Virus record (IMG/VR): IMGVR_UViG_3300049718_000055
Coordinates: 1-64,000 of that record
Length of the DNA: 64,000 bases
Source of the DNA: a virus
Direction: 5' to 3' (one strand)
Each line of letters starts with the position of its first letter. Positions within the stretch are counted from its first letter, which is position 1. A program made the translations under genes and the position numbers. Shown piece after piece: positions 14,856 through 23,069 of this stretch. The notes beneath the pieces were generated by a model. It had not been told where the DNA came from. It did no database searches and was given only the letters and a program-made list of their open reading frames with translations.

Positions 14856-16241
14856 TCACATTCCTTTCAGTGGTTGAATTGGGTAGCAAAACCGTACATG
14901 ATCTCGGTCAAAGTAGCAGTTGACCTTTGTCCGCTTTCCCTCGCGTTGCTTGACAATCCTTATTGCCGCATCAAGCAAATCTTTTTCGTCACGTTTTTCT
15001 GGATCTTCGATTGAAATCATAAACACATTCTGAGCCGCATGGTGAATCACGGAGCCGCCATACAGAGAGTCTTTCGTTCGCCCTGCGGACTTCTTCACAA
15101 ATTTGTCGCCCTGAGAATACTGAGACAGCACTACCAGATGAACATCCGGCTCTTCTTTTGGAATGTCGCGGAGAGTGAAAAGTATATTGCTGAACTGCTC
15201 CAGAGGAGCCATCTTCGGCAACCCTTTTATCAACTGGAGGTAATCCACGATGACGAGGATTTTATTGCCGCCAGTTTCTTTCTTCCACTTGCGGCACATC
15301 ATCTTTATTCTGCCCTTCAACTTGTCGATCCGCAACGGGCTTGTCTCGTCTATGTCGATTGGGAGCCGCGCTAGTTCTTGGCTTATCCGATTCATCTCTG
15401 GTATGTGGGTATGGGAATTCATTAAACGAGAATCGCGTAAATGATTATTGGTGAGGATTTCGCTCATCGAAGAATAAAACCGTTGCGTCAGAGCTTCCTT
15501 TGACATCTCCATCGAAAACCAGACTACCGGAGTCCCTTCGCGGGCGTTGGCAATCGACAACTGAACACCAAGTCCGGTTTTCCCGCCACTCGATTCACCG
15601 CCGATTACCGTAAACTCTCCACGGAAGCATCCGTGCGTGGCGTTATCTAAACCCTCCAAGGCCCACGTCATTTCGAGCGCCGTCCGCTCGTTGCTGATAT
15701 TGCGGTTCTTGTTTATCCTCTCCTCTACCGCTGAGGTTACTTCGCCGATTCTTACGGCCCCGCTGGTTCCTTCACCTATAACTTCCGCCAACTGCTCTTC
15801 AAGTTCCCCAACAACCTTCAATGCTGGATCGCTTTGGTCTGCGGCCTGTGCAATGGCCTTTCCGCAGATGAGCATCAACTTCCGCAGCCGAGCTTTGTCC
15901 TTCACGATCCGTACATATTCATCAATCACCGGGCGCCGCGGTAGTCCTTCCGTGAGACTGGCAAGATAGGCCACGCCGCCGATGGATTCGATCTCCTTTC
16001 GCCGAGTCAGTTCATTGGCAAGAGTGATGATGTCCACGTGGATAGCACCCTCAACTAACCCAAAGAGGATGTCGTTGATCGCTGAGAAGATGCGCCGGTG
16101 GGAGTCGAGGGAGAAGTCTTCTGCTTTAAGGTCTAGGGTGTCATCGAAAAAGCATTCATTATCGAGGAGAAGAGCCCCGAGTATGGTTCGCTCTCCGTCA
16201 ACGCTGGCCGGTAGTTGAGAGTCTTCGTATGATTGCGTCAC
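14856..16241 (-). CDS. dnaB: Replicative DNA helicase, DnaB family
   Basis: 461 residues, the usual DnaB length. N-terminal helical domain (ERTILGALLLDNECFFDDTL), then a RecA-like motor with Walker A GGESSGGKTG near residue 215 and Walker B ILVIVDYLQLI near 330, plus the DnaB signatures VVWFSMEM and VVLSQ. It unwinds DNA 5' to 3' at the fork as a hexameric ring. Start is GTG overlapping the stop of the loader-like gene (GTGA), and both likely act together. Confidence 0.92.
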   Translation of the reverse strand: MTQSYEDSQLPASVDGERTILGALLLDNECFFDDTLDLKAEDFSLDSHRRIFSAINDILFGLVEGAIHVDIITLANELTRRKEIESIGGVAYLASLTEGLPRRPVIDEYVRIVKDKARLRKLMLICGKAIAQAADQSDPALKVVGELEEQLAEVIGEGTSGAVRIGEVTSAVEERINKNRNISNERTALEMTWALEGLDNATHGCFRGEFTVIGGESSGGKTGLGVQLSIANAREGTPVVWFSMEMSKEALTQRFYSSMSEILTNNHLRDSRLMNSHTHIPEMNRISQELARLPIDIDETSPLRIDKLKGRIKMMCRKWKKETGGNKILVIVDYLQLIKGLPKMAPLEQFSNILFTLRDIPKEEPDVHLVVLSQYSQGDKFVKKSAGRTKDSLYGGSVIHHAAQNVFMISIEDPEKRDEKDLLDAAIRIVKQREGKRTKVNCYFDRDHVRFCYPIQPLKGM

Positions 16242-16519
16242 GATAGGTCGCTCAGTTCAATGATTTCACGAGGCCAGGGGAAGCGGGTTCCCTCTTTCAA
16301 ATAGTTCTTCAGGCCGCGCTCCAATTCTTTCTCGTCAAGATCGCTCAACCCCTCAACGAAGATGCCGATGAGTTCTTCGTCTACTACGCGGTTTTTGTCG
16401 AGAGCCGCATACTTGTAGAGGTACACCCCAATCAATGCAGTCCGCTCTTGGCTAGGCGTTAGCGACTGCGGCTGCGACTGCTTCACGATTGCCTTGCCTG
16501 ATGGTAGCTGCCTCGCCAT
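16238..16519 (-). CDS. Possible helicase loader (G39P-like)
   Basis: 93 residues: disordered basic start, then RTALIGVYLYKYAALDKNRV and ERGLKNYLKEGTRFPWPREI, a small helical domain ending in an FP-W-P-xEI motif as in SPP1 G39P and DnaC-type loaders. Position immediately before dnaB with overlapping ends supports a loader role (inference). GGGAGGGGGC precedes the ATG at 16519; the first 68 bases overlap the previous gene in another frame. Confidence 0.5.
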   Translation of the reverse strand: MARQLPSGKAIVKQSQPQSLTPSQERTALIGVYLYKYAALDKNRVVDEELIGIFVEGLSDLDEKELERGLKNYLKEGTRFPWPREIIELSDLS

Positions 16520-17081
16520 GCTTGCCCCCTCCCTCTGCCGGCTTGTTGAACCTGTCCAAAGGCCCAGCCGCATATTCATCCAACCTTCCAACCCAAACCC
16601 ATAGCGGCTGAGTACGAGCGCCGGCACGGTGTACCACTATGCTCGTCTTACGATGATTCAAAGCCTTACGCCAATCTTCTTGAGTCCACCGCTGGTGCTC
16701 CGAAAGGAACCTGCGAATTTGTACCCCATCTTTCCCGCTCATCTCAAACGGTAGCGCAGGATTAAGGAAATTCCAAAATTTGGAAAGATCGTCTACGAAC
16801 AACCTGTACCTCTCCGATTCTAAATTTTGGAGTACGACCCCCTCGCCGGCCTTCACTACCCCACATCTCCACCTATTCTTCGGTGCCTTCGCTACAAGCT
16901 CAGGAGCCGCTACAGCCGCATCCTTTAGCCCATCCAGCATATTCCCTGTCTTGCAGCGCACAAGGCCAGCCAAGGCCGCTGTGGTAGCCTCTGACCCCTC
17001 TGCAATCTTCACGGCGACATAGGCTAGGACGCCGTTGGACGACAGCCGCTCGATGATCTCTGTGTTGATTGAAACTTCCAT
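16452..17081 (-). CDS. Putative replication initiator/DnaD-like wHTH protein
   Basis: 209 residues. SSNGVLAYVAVKIAEGSEAT and a following helix pair resemble a winged helix; the C-terminal part is disordered. Two dispersed palindromes are embedded (QNLESERYRLF and SKFWNFLNP). Place ahead of the loader and dnaB fits an initiator or primosome protein (inference). AGAGGATTTT precedes ATG 17081; an in-frame ATG at 17165 would add 28 residues and cannot be excluded. Confidence 0.55.
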   Translation of the reverse strand: MEVSINTEIIERLSSNGVLAYVAVKIAEGSEATTAALAGLVRCKTGNMLDGLKDAAVAAPELVAKAPKNRWRCGVVKAGEGVVLQNLESERYRLFVDDLSKFWNFLNPALPFEMSGKDGVQIRRFLSEHQRWTQEDWRKALNHRKTSIVVHRAGARTQPLWVWVGRLDEYAAGPLDRFNKPAEGGGKHGEAATIRQGNREAVAAAVANA

Positions 17082-17099
17082 AAAATCCTCTTCTTCCGT

Positions 17100-17140
17100 C
17101 CCCAACGGATGGAGAGGCGGCGTTGGGGACACCGCCTCTC
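17100..17140 (-). other. Leader hairpin before initiator-like gene
   Basis: GAGAGGCGG and CCGCCTCTC pair around an 11-base loop on the minus strand, without a T run, between the gene at 17236 and the ribosome-binding site at 17090. A promoter candidate TTGCGC-N17-TAGTCT lies upstream near 17200-17230. Confidence 0.5.
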
Positions 17141-17235
17141 TGAAGGGCGCCACGCTCAGTTTCATCACTGCGCGTCACTTCCCGGCCACCAGACCGAGCA
17201 CCCTTAGACTAGCAAAATCTGCCAACACGCGCAAC

Positions 17236-17781
17236 TCAGTTGATTGCGACAGCCGCGGTCTTGCCTTCAGTCGCTTCAAACAAAGGCCGCGAGTGCTTGT
17301 CCAGAAGAGCCTCGGCAAACGATTCGAGGTCTTTCTTGTAGCAGCCGTGATGAGCAACGACGCTCTGGAATTCCTCGATGTCGTGCTTCCGCAGGCGCCA
17401 TACTTTGCGGCTTCGAGAATCGACCACCTGTTCGCCGTCACCGTCAACCGCCTGAGCAACATGACACAGTTCGTGGTCCAAGAGAGCCTTCTTCTTGGCC
17501 GCATCGAATTCCTTGTCTCCCCAGGTTTCTGCGTTCAAGGTAATCACGAAGTCCCACTCGGAGAATTCTTTCTCCAGATCCGATGCTCGATGGCACTGTC
17601 CGAGAACGATGTGGCCGTCCGCGTCCGGCTTGGTATCCAACTTCCACGCCAGCGCGATCTTCGCTTGGATGGTGTCGGAGTGGTACTTCTTCCTGATCTC
17701 AGCCATCAGCCGATACGGTTCCAACTGCGGTTTTGCTTCGGGGTCGATCAACTCAACCTTTACCTGCTTTTCCTTTGCCAT
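17236..17781 (-). CDS. Putative phage metallopeptidase
   Basis: 181 residues with an HExxH-type motif in KALLDHELCHVAQA at about 100-113, preceded by DFVITLNAETWGD; this is the pattern of the putative phage metallopeptidase family found in replication/recombination operons. A zinc-dependent protease or protein-binding zincin fold is expected. AAAGGAGAAACTC precedes the ATG. Confidence 0.75.
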   Translation of the reverse strand: MAKEKQVKVELIDPEAKPQLEPYRLMAEIRKKYHSDTIQAKIALAWKLDTKPDADGHIVLGQCHRASDLEKEFSEWDFVITLNAETWGDKEFDAAKKKALLDHELCHVAQAVDGDGEQVVDSRSRKVWRLRKHDIEEFQSVVAHHGCYKKDLESFAEALLDKHSRPLFEATEGKTAAVAIN

Positions 17782-17792
17782 GAGTTTCTCCT

Positions 17793-18284
17793 TTAGAACA
17801 GCGTCCCGGCCAGTTCCGGTTTTGCTGCCGATTGATTTTCCAGTTCACCCTCAACAATCCTAACGCATACTTCAACCCGCTCCGGGGTGCCGTAGTGCTT
17901 ACGAGCTATCGACTCCACCACCTGCGCGTCATCCGCGTAAAGCAATCCAGTGAGAGAATCTTCCGTGGCCCGGACCAGCTTCGACACGTCCGGCCGAACC
18001 GACATCTCCGTTCTCTTTTTTGGAATTGACGGAGGCTTGGAGAAGTAAAAGTCCATGGTCATACTCACCGGAACCTGCTTGCCAGCCATCGGCTGCGGGA
18101 ACCCTGCGGCTTCCAACGCCACAACCGCTTCCCTTGTCACCTGCCCTCGATACGGCTTCAGATTCTTGTTGGTACTCGTGAGAATAGCCCGGTCCTTAGC
18201 TCCCCACTTGCCCTTCAGGACGAACCCCTTGACCGATCCCTGCGGCTCCGGGTGAACATACGCTGTGAATCTTACTTCGCTCAT
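17793..18284 (-). CDS. rusA: RusA-family Holliday junction resolvase
   Basis: 163 residues. FTAYVHPEPQGSVKGF at the start and RPDVSKLVRATEDSLTGL then YADDAQVVE carry the RusA Asp residues that bind metal for cutting four-way junctions. Expected to resolve recombination or replication intermediates before packaging. GGAGGGGCA precedes ATG 18284. Confidence 0.85.
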   Translation of the reverse strand: MSEVRFTAYVHPEPQGSVKGFVLKGKWGAKDRAILTSTNKNLKPYRGQVTREAVVALEAAGFPQPMAGKQVPVSMTMDFYFSKPPSIPKKRTEMSVRPDVSKLVRATEDSLTGLLYADDAQVVESIARKHYGTPERVEVCVRIVEGELENQSAAKPELAGTLF

Positions 18285-18388
18285 TGCCCCTCCATCGAAC
18301 AATACGGGCATGGATGCGAACTTGAATTCCACCCATGACGAGTGCAGATATACGGACACATCTTGAGTATGCGGATAATTGCCCTCAT
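18281..18388 (-). CDS. 35-residue zinc-binding peptide
   Basis: MRAIIRILKMCPYICTRHGW then CPYC, two Cys pairs with a His, enough for one zinc site. Both ends overlap neighbours (ATGA at each end). Confidence 0.5.
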   Translation of the reverse strand: MRAIIRILKMCPYICTRHGWNSSSHPCPYCSMEGQ

Positions 18389-19032
18389 GCCTTCGACCCC
18401 GCTTTCTTGCCGCGCTGGTAGGCTTCAAGGATCGCTGCCTGTACAGCCTTACCTTGAGGCTCAATAAAACTTGCGATTATCTCCGTAACCTCCTCAGGCA
18501 CTTCCGGCTCCGGCTCGTCGTACATCCGGCGAACCCACGCAACAGCACACCTAATTCCATATACGATTGCGGTTCCGCCCCACAATTCCGGCTCAGAAAG
18601 TAACGCTGACCACTGCTCCGCTGTCGGCACAGGTGGATTCTCTTTCTGCCAGCGAAGAGCCTCTTCAAGCATAGGCACCACTGATTGCGGATACCACTGC
18701 ATAATCTTCTTCTCGCGTTCGTATGAGATATATTCAGATGCCTTCAACGCCGCCTTCAGCATCCCTTCAGGTACTTTGATTTGTGTGTCGCTTATCCCTT
18801 CCTCCCCAGTATTCACGTTCCTCCAAAACGATTCTGCGCTAGAGAACCATTCCCTCTCCGGTGGCGGTGTTGTCTGGTCGTGGCAGATTTCATGAGGCAA
18901 ATCCGCAGGGTGCCCAACCCTCCATGTGCAATTCAAATAACCTCCCCCGTTAGGAGTGACATATGGACACTGCGTATCTCCTCTGCTCATATCGCAATTC
19001 CATAAGTGTTTCTGTTTCTCATCTGATTTCAT
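18385..19032 (-). CDS. Hypothetical protein with domain shared with the 59327-60088 gene
   Basis: 215 residues. An N-terminal Cys/His-rich segment (NCDMSRGDTQCPYV, CTWRVGHPADLPHEICHD) may bind zinc. The C-terminal part, VPEGMLKAALKASEY through AVAWVRRMYDEPEPEVPEEV, aligns by eye with the gene at 59327-60088 (IETVRRMYLAPEPEAAPEVV), so the two are partial paralogs. Function unknown. Confidence 0.6.
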   Translation of the reverse strand: MKSDEKQKHLWNCDMSRGDTQCPYVTPNGGGYLNCTWRVGHPADLPHEICHDQTTPPPEREWFSSAESFWRNVNTGEEGISDTQIKVPEGMLKAALKASEYISYEREKKIMQWYPQSVVPMLEEALRWQKENPPVPTAEQWSALLSEPELWGGTAIVYGIRCAVAWVRRMYDEPEPEVPEEVTEIIASFIEPQGKAVQAAILEAYQRGKKAGSKA

Positions 19033-19234
19033 CCCTCTTATCCCTCCTCAAGAATTGGGCATCCGTTTTGGTAACTCGCGACTTCCGAGTTGCCTGATTC
19101 AACGCTCGCTCCAGATCCCACCGGGTCACCTTCGCGGCCATCAGTACCTTCCGCCCCGCGCCGGCCAGTTCGTCCACTCTTTCCTCGCGCTTCCTGCGCC
19201 GCTCCGTGCTCCGTTTCCTCTCCCAAGCCCTCAT
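19019..19234 (-). CDS. Basic helical protein, 71 residues
   Basis: RKREERVDELAGAGRKVLMA and a highly basic composition throughout; possible DNA-binding accessory. The start overlaps the stop of the XRE gene (ATGA). Confidence 0.5.
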   Translation of the reverse strand: MRAWERKRSTERRRKREERVDELAGAGRKVLMAAKVTRWDLERALNQATRKSRVTKTDAQFLRRDKRDEIR

Positions 19235-19587
19235 CCCTTCTCGACCTCCACCAACTCCAGCGGCGAGTCCGTGCTCTTCACACGGAACGCCTTCCCCTTC
19301 ACTTCCACTACCAATGGCCTACGGTTTCCCGTATCGTCAAACATCCAACCAAACAATTCGTCCACCCTCACATCAAAGTACCGCCCAATCTGAAATGCCA
19401 ACTCCAGCGAAGGACTTGTCCGATGCTTCAAAACCGCTTCGGCATGGTTCCTCGATATTTTGAAGATGTCCGCAAACTCCCTGATGCTCAAACCGTGTAT
19501 CCGTGCCAACTGGTACAAGAGCGGCGTTGCCAGCGTTTCGTACACCGCCCGCTGCCGCTCTATCGTGCGCTGGAGGTTAGTGGGCAC
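19231..19587 (-). CDS. XRE-family HTH regulator
   Basis: 118 residues. LARIHGLSIREFADIFKISR with NHAEAVLKHRTSPSLELAFQ is a Cro/CI-type helix-turn-helix, followed by IGRYFDVRVDELFGWMFDD as in YgzD/XRE proteins. Start is GTG overlapping a TAG stop (TAGTG). Confidence 0.75.
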   Translation of the reverse strand: MPTNLQRTIERQRAVYETLATPLLYQLARIHGLSIREFADIFKISRNHAEAVLKHRTSPSLELAFQIGRYFDVRVDELFGWMFDDTGNRRPLVVEVKGKAFRVKSTDSPLELVEVEKG

Positions 19588-19727
19588 TACTCGTCTTCTT
19601 CCGTGTCGTCGTCTTCTTCATAGCAGACGCAATCGCAGTCGTCTACATTGCATTTTGACGAGCCAGGATATTCGGGGATGCCACCATGCTCGTCTTCGTC
19701 ATGTCCGCAAGTGCAAGTTGTTGGCAT
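19587..19727 (-). CDS. Cys-rich acidic 46-residue protein
   Basis: CTCGHDEDEHGG then CNVDDCDCVC; likely binds metal through its Cys/His. Strongly acidic tail. GAGGAGACT precedes ATG 19727. Confidence 0.55.
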   Translation of the reverse strand: MPTTCTCGHDEDEHGGIPEYPGSSKCNVDDCDCVCYEEDDDTEEDE

Positions 19728-19734
19728 AGTCTCC

Positions 19735-19911
19735 TCACTTCTTCGGCGCTTCGGCCGGTTTGGTTTCCAATTTTTGGAGCGGCTTCCGCGGCAAAGACTT
19801 CCTCTTCCCAAGCCAGATGTCCGCCAATATCGGACACCCCATGAAATGAACGCCGCGAGTCGCAGCATCGCCGCAAATCTTCTGGCAAGCAGCTTCCTTC
19901 TCGCCGTTCAT
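19735..19911 (-). CDS. 58-residue hypothetical protein
   Basis: [20 protein letters not shown] with a Cys pair, Lys/Pro-rich C-terminus. The start overlaps the stop of the acyl carrier protein gene. A dispersed palindrome variant (19765-19779) lies in its 3' part. Confidence 0.5.
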   Translation of the reverse strand: MNGEKEAACQKICGDAATRGVHFMGCPILADIWLGKRKSLPRKPLQKLETKPAEAPKK

Positions 19912-20144
19912 ATCTTCATATTCCTATTGATGCCGTCGATGACATCCTGCACGGTCTTGAAGTTCTCCGCTTCCTCGTCGGGGATCTCAAGATCAAAATC
20001 CTCTTCAATTTGCACGACGATTTCAACCACGTCAAGAGAATCGGCCCCGAGGTCGTCCACAAGGGTTGACTTTGGGGTCACTTCTTCTTCATCCACCATC
20101 AACTGTGTGGCGATGATGGCCTTCACTTTTGCTTCAACGTCCAT
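19908..20144 (-). CDS. acpP: Acyl carrier protein
   Basis: 78 residues, the typical ACP length. [20 protein letters not shown] then [20 protein letters not shown]: the DSL serine is the 4'-phosphopantetheine attachment site. An ACP would tether acyl chains, or serve as a protein partner as host ACP does for several enzymes. Phage ACPs are uncommon. GGAGGAAGGC precedes the ATG at 20144. The 184-base gap 20145-20328 upstream shows GC-rich hairpins but no gene. Confidence 0.9.
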   Translation of the reverse strand: MDVEAKVKAIIATQLMVDEEEVTPKSTLVDDLGADSLDVVEIVVQIEEDFDLEIPDEEAENFKTVQDVIDGINRNMKI

Positions 20145-20328
20145 GCCTTCCTCCAATCTTTAGTGCGCGGGAGCCTGTGCATACAGTTGCCTTTCAGCAA
20201 AGGAGCCCCTTAAAGTCCCGCGCCTCTCCCAGCCGGCCCCTTGCGGTCGTCTGCTGCCAACTCTTTCGAGTCCCCTTTCGGGTTCAAGGCGCTCGTCGCC
20301 GTTGTGAACCTTACCGGCTGGAAACCCG

Positions 20329-20526
20329 TTACGCCTCGATCTTGATGACCAGATCCTTCTTGCCAAACGTCCTGGTATCGCTCTTTACGGCGTTGACTAA
20401 CTCGCCGTTCTCGCCGCCATACAAAGCATAGGCGCTCGTTTTGGACTTCTTCTGGTAAGCCTGTGCGACCTCACCCCCGACCGCGCTGACGAACTTGTCT
20501 CCCACTTCCAACTCTTCAAATGTCAT
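20329..20526 (-). CDS. 65-residue beta-rich protein
   Basis: MTFEELEVGDKFVSAVGGEV resembles the small barrel domain found in phage single-gene cassettes that open with FxELxxGDxF. Function unknown. GAGAGGACAAGA precedes the ATG. Confidence 0.6.
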   Translation of the reverse strand: MTFEELEVGDKFVSAVGGEVAQAYQKKSKTSAYALYGGENGELVNAVKSDTRTFGKKDLVIKIEA

Positions 20527-20579
20527 TCTTGTCCTCTCTTTCTTTGGTTGCTACTACGTTAATGTTGATGGAAAAATCA

Positions 20580-21329
20580 CTAGCTGCGGAAATTGGTCGA
20601 TGATTGCTTGTCCAACCTGCATCCCGGCAACGAGAAACCTTCCTTGTCCAGAGCCGCTTTCTTGTCCAACCAACTTTGGTCGAGAGAAAAACATTGCATC
20701 GGAGCCGTCCCTGCTGCCACGGCCTTGAGCAATGCCTTCACGTCCGTCACCACACACTTGTACGCGGTCCTGCTGACCTGCCCAACCATCCGCACAGGAG
20801 CTTCCTGCTGAATCACAACCGGCGCCGCCTGAATCGGCTCATTCAAGAGTTGATCTGCGGCCTCTTTATCGCCAGCAGCCTCAAGTTCAACCGCCCTCGC
20901 CAAAGCCTCTTCCCGCGCAACCCGATCCGCTTCCTCACGGGCCAGACGCTCCGCTTCCTGCCGCTTGCGCTCCTGCTCTTGCATGAAGCCGGTGATGAGC
21001 CCACCAAGCCGCCGCTTCTCAGCATCAAGTGGAACTGTAAACTCCTTCTCGTGAAGCAACAGTGGAGCCTTGAAAGCGTCCACCTGCCTCTTCAGTGGCG
21101 TGTAAAAGCCCTCAACTTCTTTCGTTGCGGCCTGAAGCACCCTGCCGGCATTGTTGGCGTTCTCCAACTCTTCCGGTGTCTTCACTTGCTTGATTCCGCT
21201 GGCATCCAAAACAAGTTGGTTGATGTCTTTCTGGAGTGCGATTCTCCTGCGGTCGTACTCCCCACCCGGACCAAGAAGTTCGGCCGGAACCTTCAAAACC
21301 AATGCCGCTTCAATCGTTGCTGTTCCCAT
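20580..21329 (-). CDS. Coiled-coil recombination-region protein
   Basis: 249 residues. N-terminal helical part, a long Arg/Glu/Ala coiled coil (QEQERKRQEAERLAREEADR) at about 115-150, then AYKCVVTDVKALLKAVAAGT. Architecture resembles phage proteins encoded beside exonucleases and annealing proteins, role not known. GGAGGGTAATC precedes the ATG. The next upstream gene is a RecB-type nuclease. Confidence 0.6.
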   Translation of the reverse strand: MGTATIEAALVLKVPAELLGPGGEYDRRRIALQKDINQLVLDASGIKQVKTPEELENANNAGRVLQAATKEVEGFYTPLKRQVDAFKAPLLLHEKEFTVPLDAEKRRLGGLITGFMQEQERKRQEAERLAREEADRVAREEALARAVELEAAGDKEAADQLLNEPIQAAPVVIQQEAPVRMVGQVSRTAYKCVVTDVKALLKAVAAGTAPMQCFSLDQSWLDKKAALDKEGFSLPGCRLDKQSSTNFRS

Positions 21330-21364
21330 GATTACCCTCCAAATTAAATTTGCCTACATCCATA

Positions 21365-22012
21365 CTACCCCAACTTCGTCAAACCCGCATTCAGCTTCAA
21401 AATAGCCGCTGCCAACAAAATCTGGAACTCTCTCTGCGCTGGCAGCAAATCAATGTAGATCGGATGGACCTCCCCGAGTTTGTCGAACTGAAGGACTACC
21501 CCCATCCAGCCGCCTTCCACCTTTTCCTGACCTGATACATACCCGCCCAACTGCCAGCGCCACGTTGGACTGGCCTTCACGCCGCTCTTCAGATCGATAA
21601 TTGCCTTGCGCTCTTTCCCTTGATGGACGATGGTTCCACGCAAGTCAACTGTGAGTCCGTACTGCATCCCAAACAACGTGTGGACCCGCATATCCTCTGC
21701 GGCCTCGTACTTGAACTGCATCGCCTTCAGCTTCATCTCAAGCCCGGTTACGGCCGGGATGATCGCTTCGTCGAGCGAATCCCAATCCAGGTCCCCGGCC
21801 ACAAGAAATTCAATAGCCCGGTGAACCGCGATTCCGTAGTTTCGCTTCCACTCAAGAACGTCCGGAGGAACCCCATCAAAATCATTACAGCCGAGGATGC
21901 TGAATACCTGGGTCGTTGAGGGAACCCGCGTATGCCGCTCGTTGAAGTAGGCATGGTCCTTGTCCCGATAAGAACCTCCCGGTATTTCAACCCCCCACTC
22001 TCCGTTCCCCAC
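21365..22012 (-). CDS. PD-(D/E)XK nuclease, Cas4/RecB-like
   Basis: 215 residues. Motifs VHRAIEFLVAGD, YGLTVDLRGTI, AIIDLKSG and WRWQLGGYV reproduce the His, Asp, D-x-K and QxxxY series of RecB-family exonucleases. Probably a 5'-3' or recombination exonuclease working with the neighbouring proteins. Start is GTG at 22012 after GGAGGGTGAT; no Cys cluster as in true Cas4. Confidence 0.78.
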   Translation of the reverse strand: MGNGEWGVEIPGGSYRDKDHAYFNERHTRVPSTTQVFSILGCNDFDGVPPDVLEWKRNYGIAVHRAIEFLVAGDLDWDSLDEAIIPAVTGLEMKLKAMQFKYEAAEDMRVHTLFGMQYGLTVDLRGTIVHQGKERKAIIDLKSGVKASPTWRWQLGGYVSGQEKVEGGWMGVVLQFDKLGEVHPIYIDLLPAQREFQILLAAAILKLNAGLTKLG

Positions 22013-22021
22013 ATCACCCTC

Positions 22022-22399
22022 CTACCAAGGACTCGTTCCGATACGCGCCATCACCGGCCAGTTAAGATCACCGATAGCCCTCCGCTTCGACTCGGACATA
22101 AACCAAGGCTCATCAATGTACACCGGCCTCGATTCCTCCCCGCGTAGCCGCATCGGATCAGATGTGAAAAGAGGCATCGTGTCGTTCGGGTAGGCTTCCC
22201 TGTACCTGCGATAAATGCCTTCGGAAAGCATCTCGCTTGGACTGATTACCGCCGCGTTGCCGCCATGCTTCTCGTGAATGATCTGCATGATAGCTTCAGT
22301 CTTGCCTACCTGACGACGCACCCCAAGCGTCACCCCAGGGAACCATTCAATGACCTGCTTGATTCTAGCTACTCCCAATTCCATTTCTTCCCTGTCCAT
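22022..22399 (-). CDS. Minimal P-loop ATPase-like protein
   Basis: 125 residues with Walker A-like GVRRQVGKTEAIM at about 27-39 and Walker B-like RPVYIDEPWFMS at about 94-105, joined by NAAVISPSEM. The order resembles the front part of terminase or SF1-type ATPases but the arginine-finger half is absent, and it is far shorter than those enzymes. The ATG follows GGGGATGGCGGC. Confidence 0.6.
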   Translation of the reverse strand: MDREEMELGVARIKQVIEWFPGVTLGVRRQVGKTEAIMQIIHEKHGGNAAVISPSEMLSEGIYRRYREAYPNDTMPLFTSDPMRLRGEESRPVYIDEPWFMSESKRRAIGDLNWPVMARIGTSPW

Positions 22400-22411
22400 G
22401 CCGCCATCCCC

Positions 22412-22651
22412 TTACAACAAAAGAAACCGAAGTTCATTTACAGTAGTCCTGATCTCCCGCAGACGGTTCAGGTAAAACACCACTTCGCTGTTCGTCAGAT
22501 GGTAGAACCTCCGATAAGGATCATCCGCCTGCTGCCACTCGTGGCCCTCGTGTTCCTTCCCTTGATGCTCCATAATTTCATGCACGAAGAAGTATTTCTT
22601 ACACGCTCGGCACACTACGAAATCGCTCGGCTCGTGACTTTTGTCTTCCAT
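22412..22651 (-). CDS. C2H2-like zinc protein
   Basis: 79 residues. VCRACKKYFFVHEIMEHQGK is a C-x2-C...H...H finger. Its ribosome-binding site GGAGGGTGAG is the right arm of a dispersed palindrome (22658-22672). Confidence 0.6.
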   Translation of the reverse strand: MEDKSHEPSDFVVCRACKKYFFVHEIMEHQGKEHEGHEWQQADDPYRRFYHLTNSEVVFYLNRLREIRTTVNELRFLLL

Positions 22652-22675
22652 CTCACCCTCCAAAGTTTGGAATGC

Positions 22676-22921
22676 TTACGAGATACGACGGAAGGGCTTG
22701 GTTCCCTTCCACAATTGACCAAATGTTATCCCCACCGACCCGCCGATGGCGCCGCTGGCAATCTGCACTGCTTCCTCGCGTGTCGCCGAATCGTATTCGT
22801 AAAGCGCACCGTTCTTGATGAACAGAATTCGCCCTTGGCTGGTCTCTGCGTTGAACAACACCTGGTCGATCTGCGAACTCGACTGCGACGGAATTACTTC
22901 AAAACCGCTCTCATCTGCCAT
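22676..22921 (-). CDS. KTSC-like small protein
   Basis: 81 residues. SQIDQVLFNAETSQGRILFI then NGALYEYDSAT resembles the KTSC fold (a lysyl-tRNA-synthetase-tail-like module often in phages). Function unknown. GGAGGGAATAAGC precedes the ATG. Confidence 0.55.
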   Translation of the reverse strand: MADESGFEVIPSQSSSQIDQVLFNAETSQGRILFIKNGALYEYDSATREEAVQIASGAIGGSVGITFGQLWKGTKPFRRIS

Positions 22922-23069
22922 GCTTATTCCCTCCTTGAATTTTAGTTCGTTGATTGAATTCTCTCGTTTGCTGGATTGCCGTTAAGATTACTTCTCTGTC
23001 CTCCTCGTTCCCTGTGACCAGATAGACCATAACCAATTGCTGAACAGTGAGTTTGAGAGTTACTTTCAC
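22911..23069 (-). CDS. 52-residue hypothetical protein
   Basis: Start GTG at 23069 after GGAGGGGCA; the GTG overlaps the upstream stop (GTGA). One helix VQQLVMVYLVTGNEEDREVI, basic tail. Confidence 0.5.
   Translation of the reverse strand: MKVTLKLTVQQLVMVYLVTGNEEDREVILTAIQQTREFNQRTKIQGGNKHGR

Noticed and set aside
22022-22399. Terminase large subunit
   Set aside because: Walker motifs are present but the protein is 125 residues with no nuclease domain and sits in the recombination cluster.
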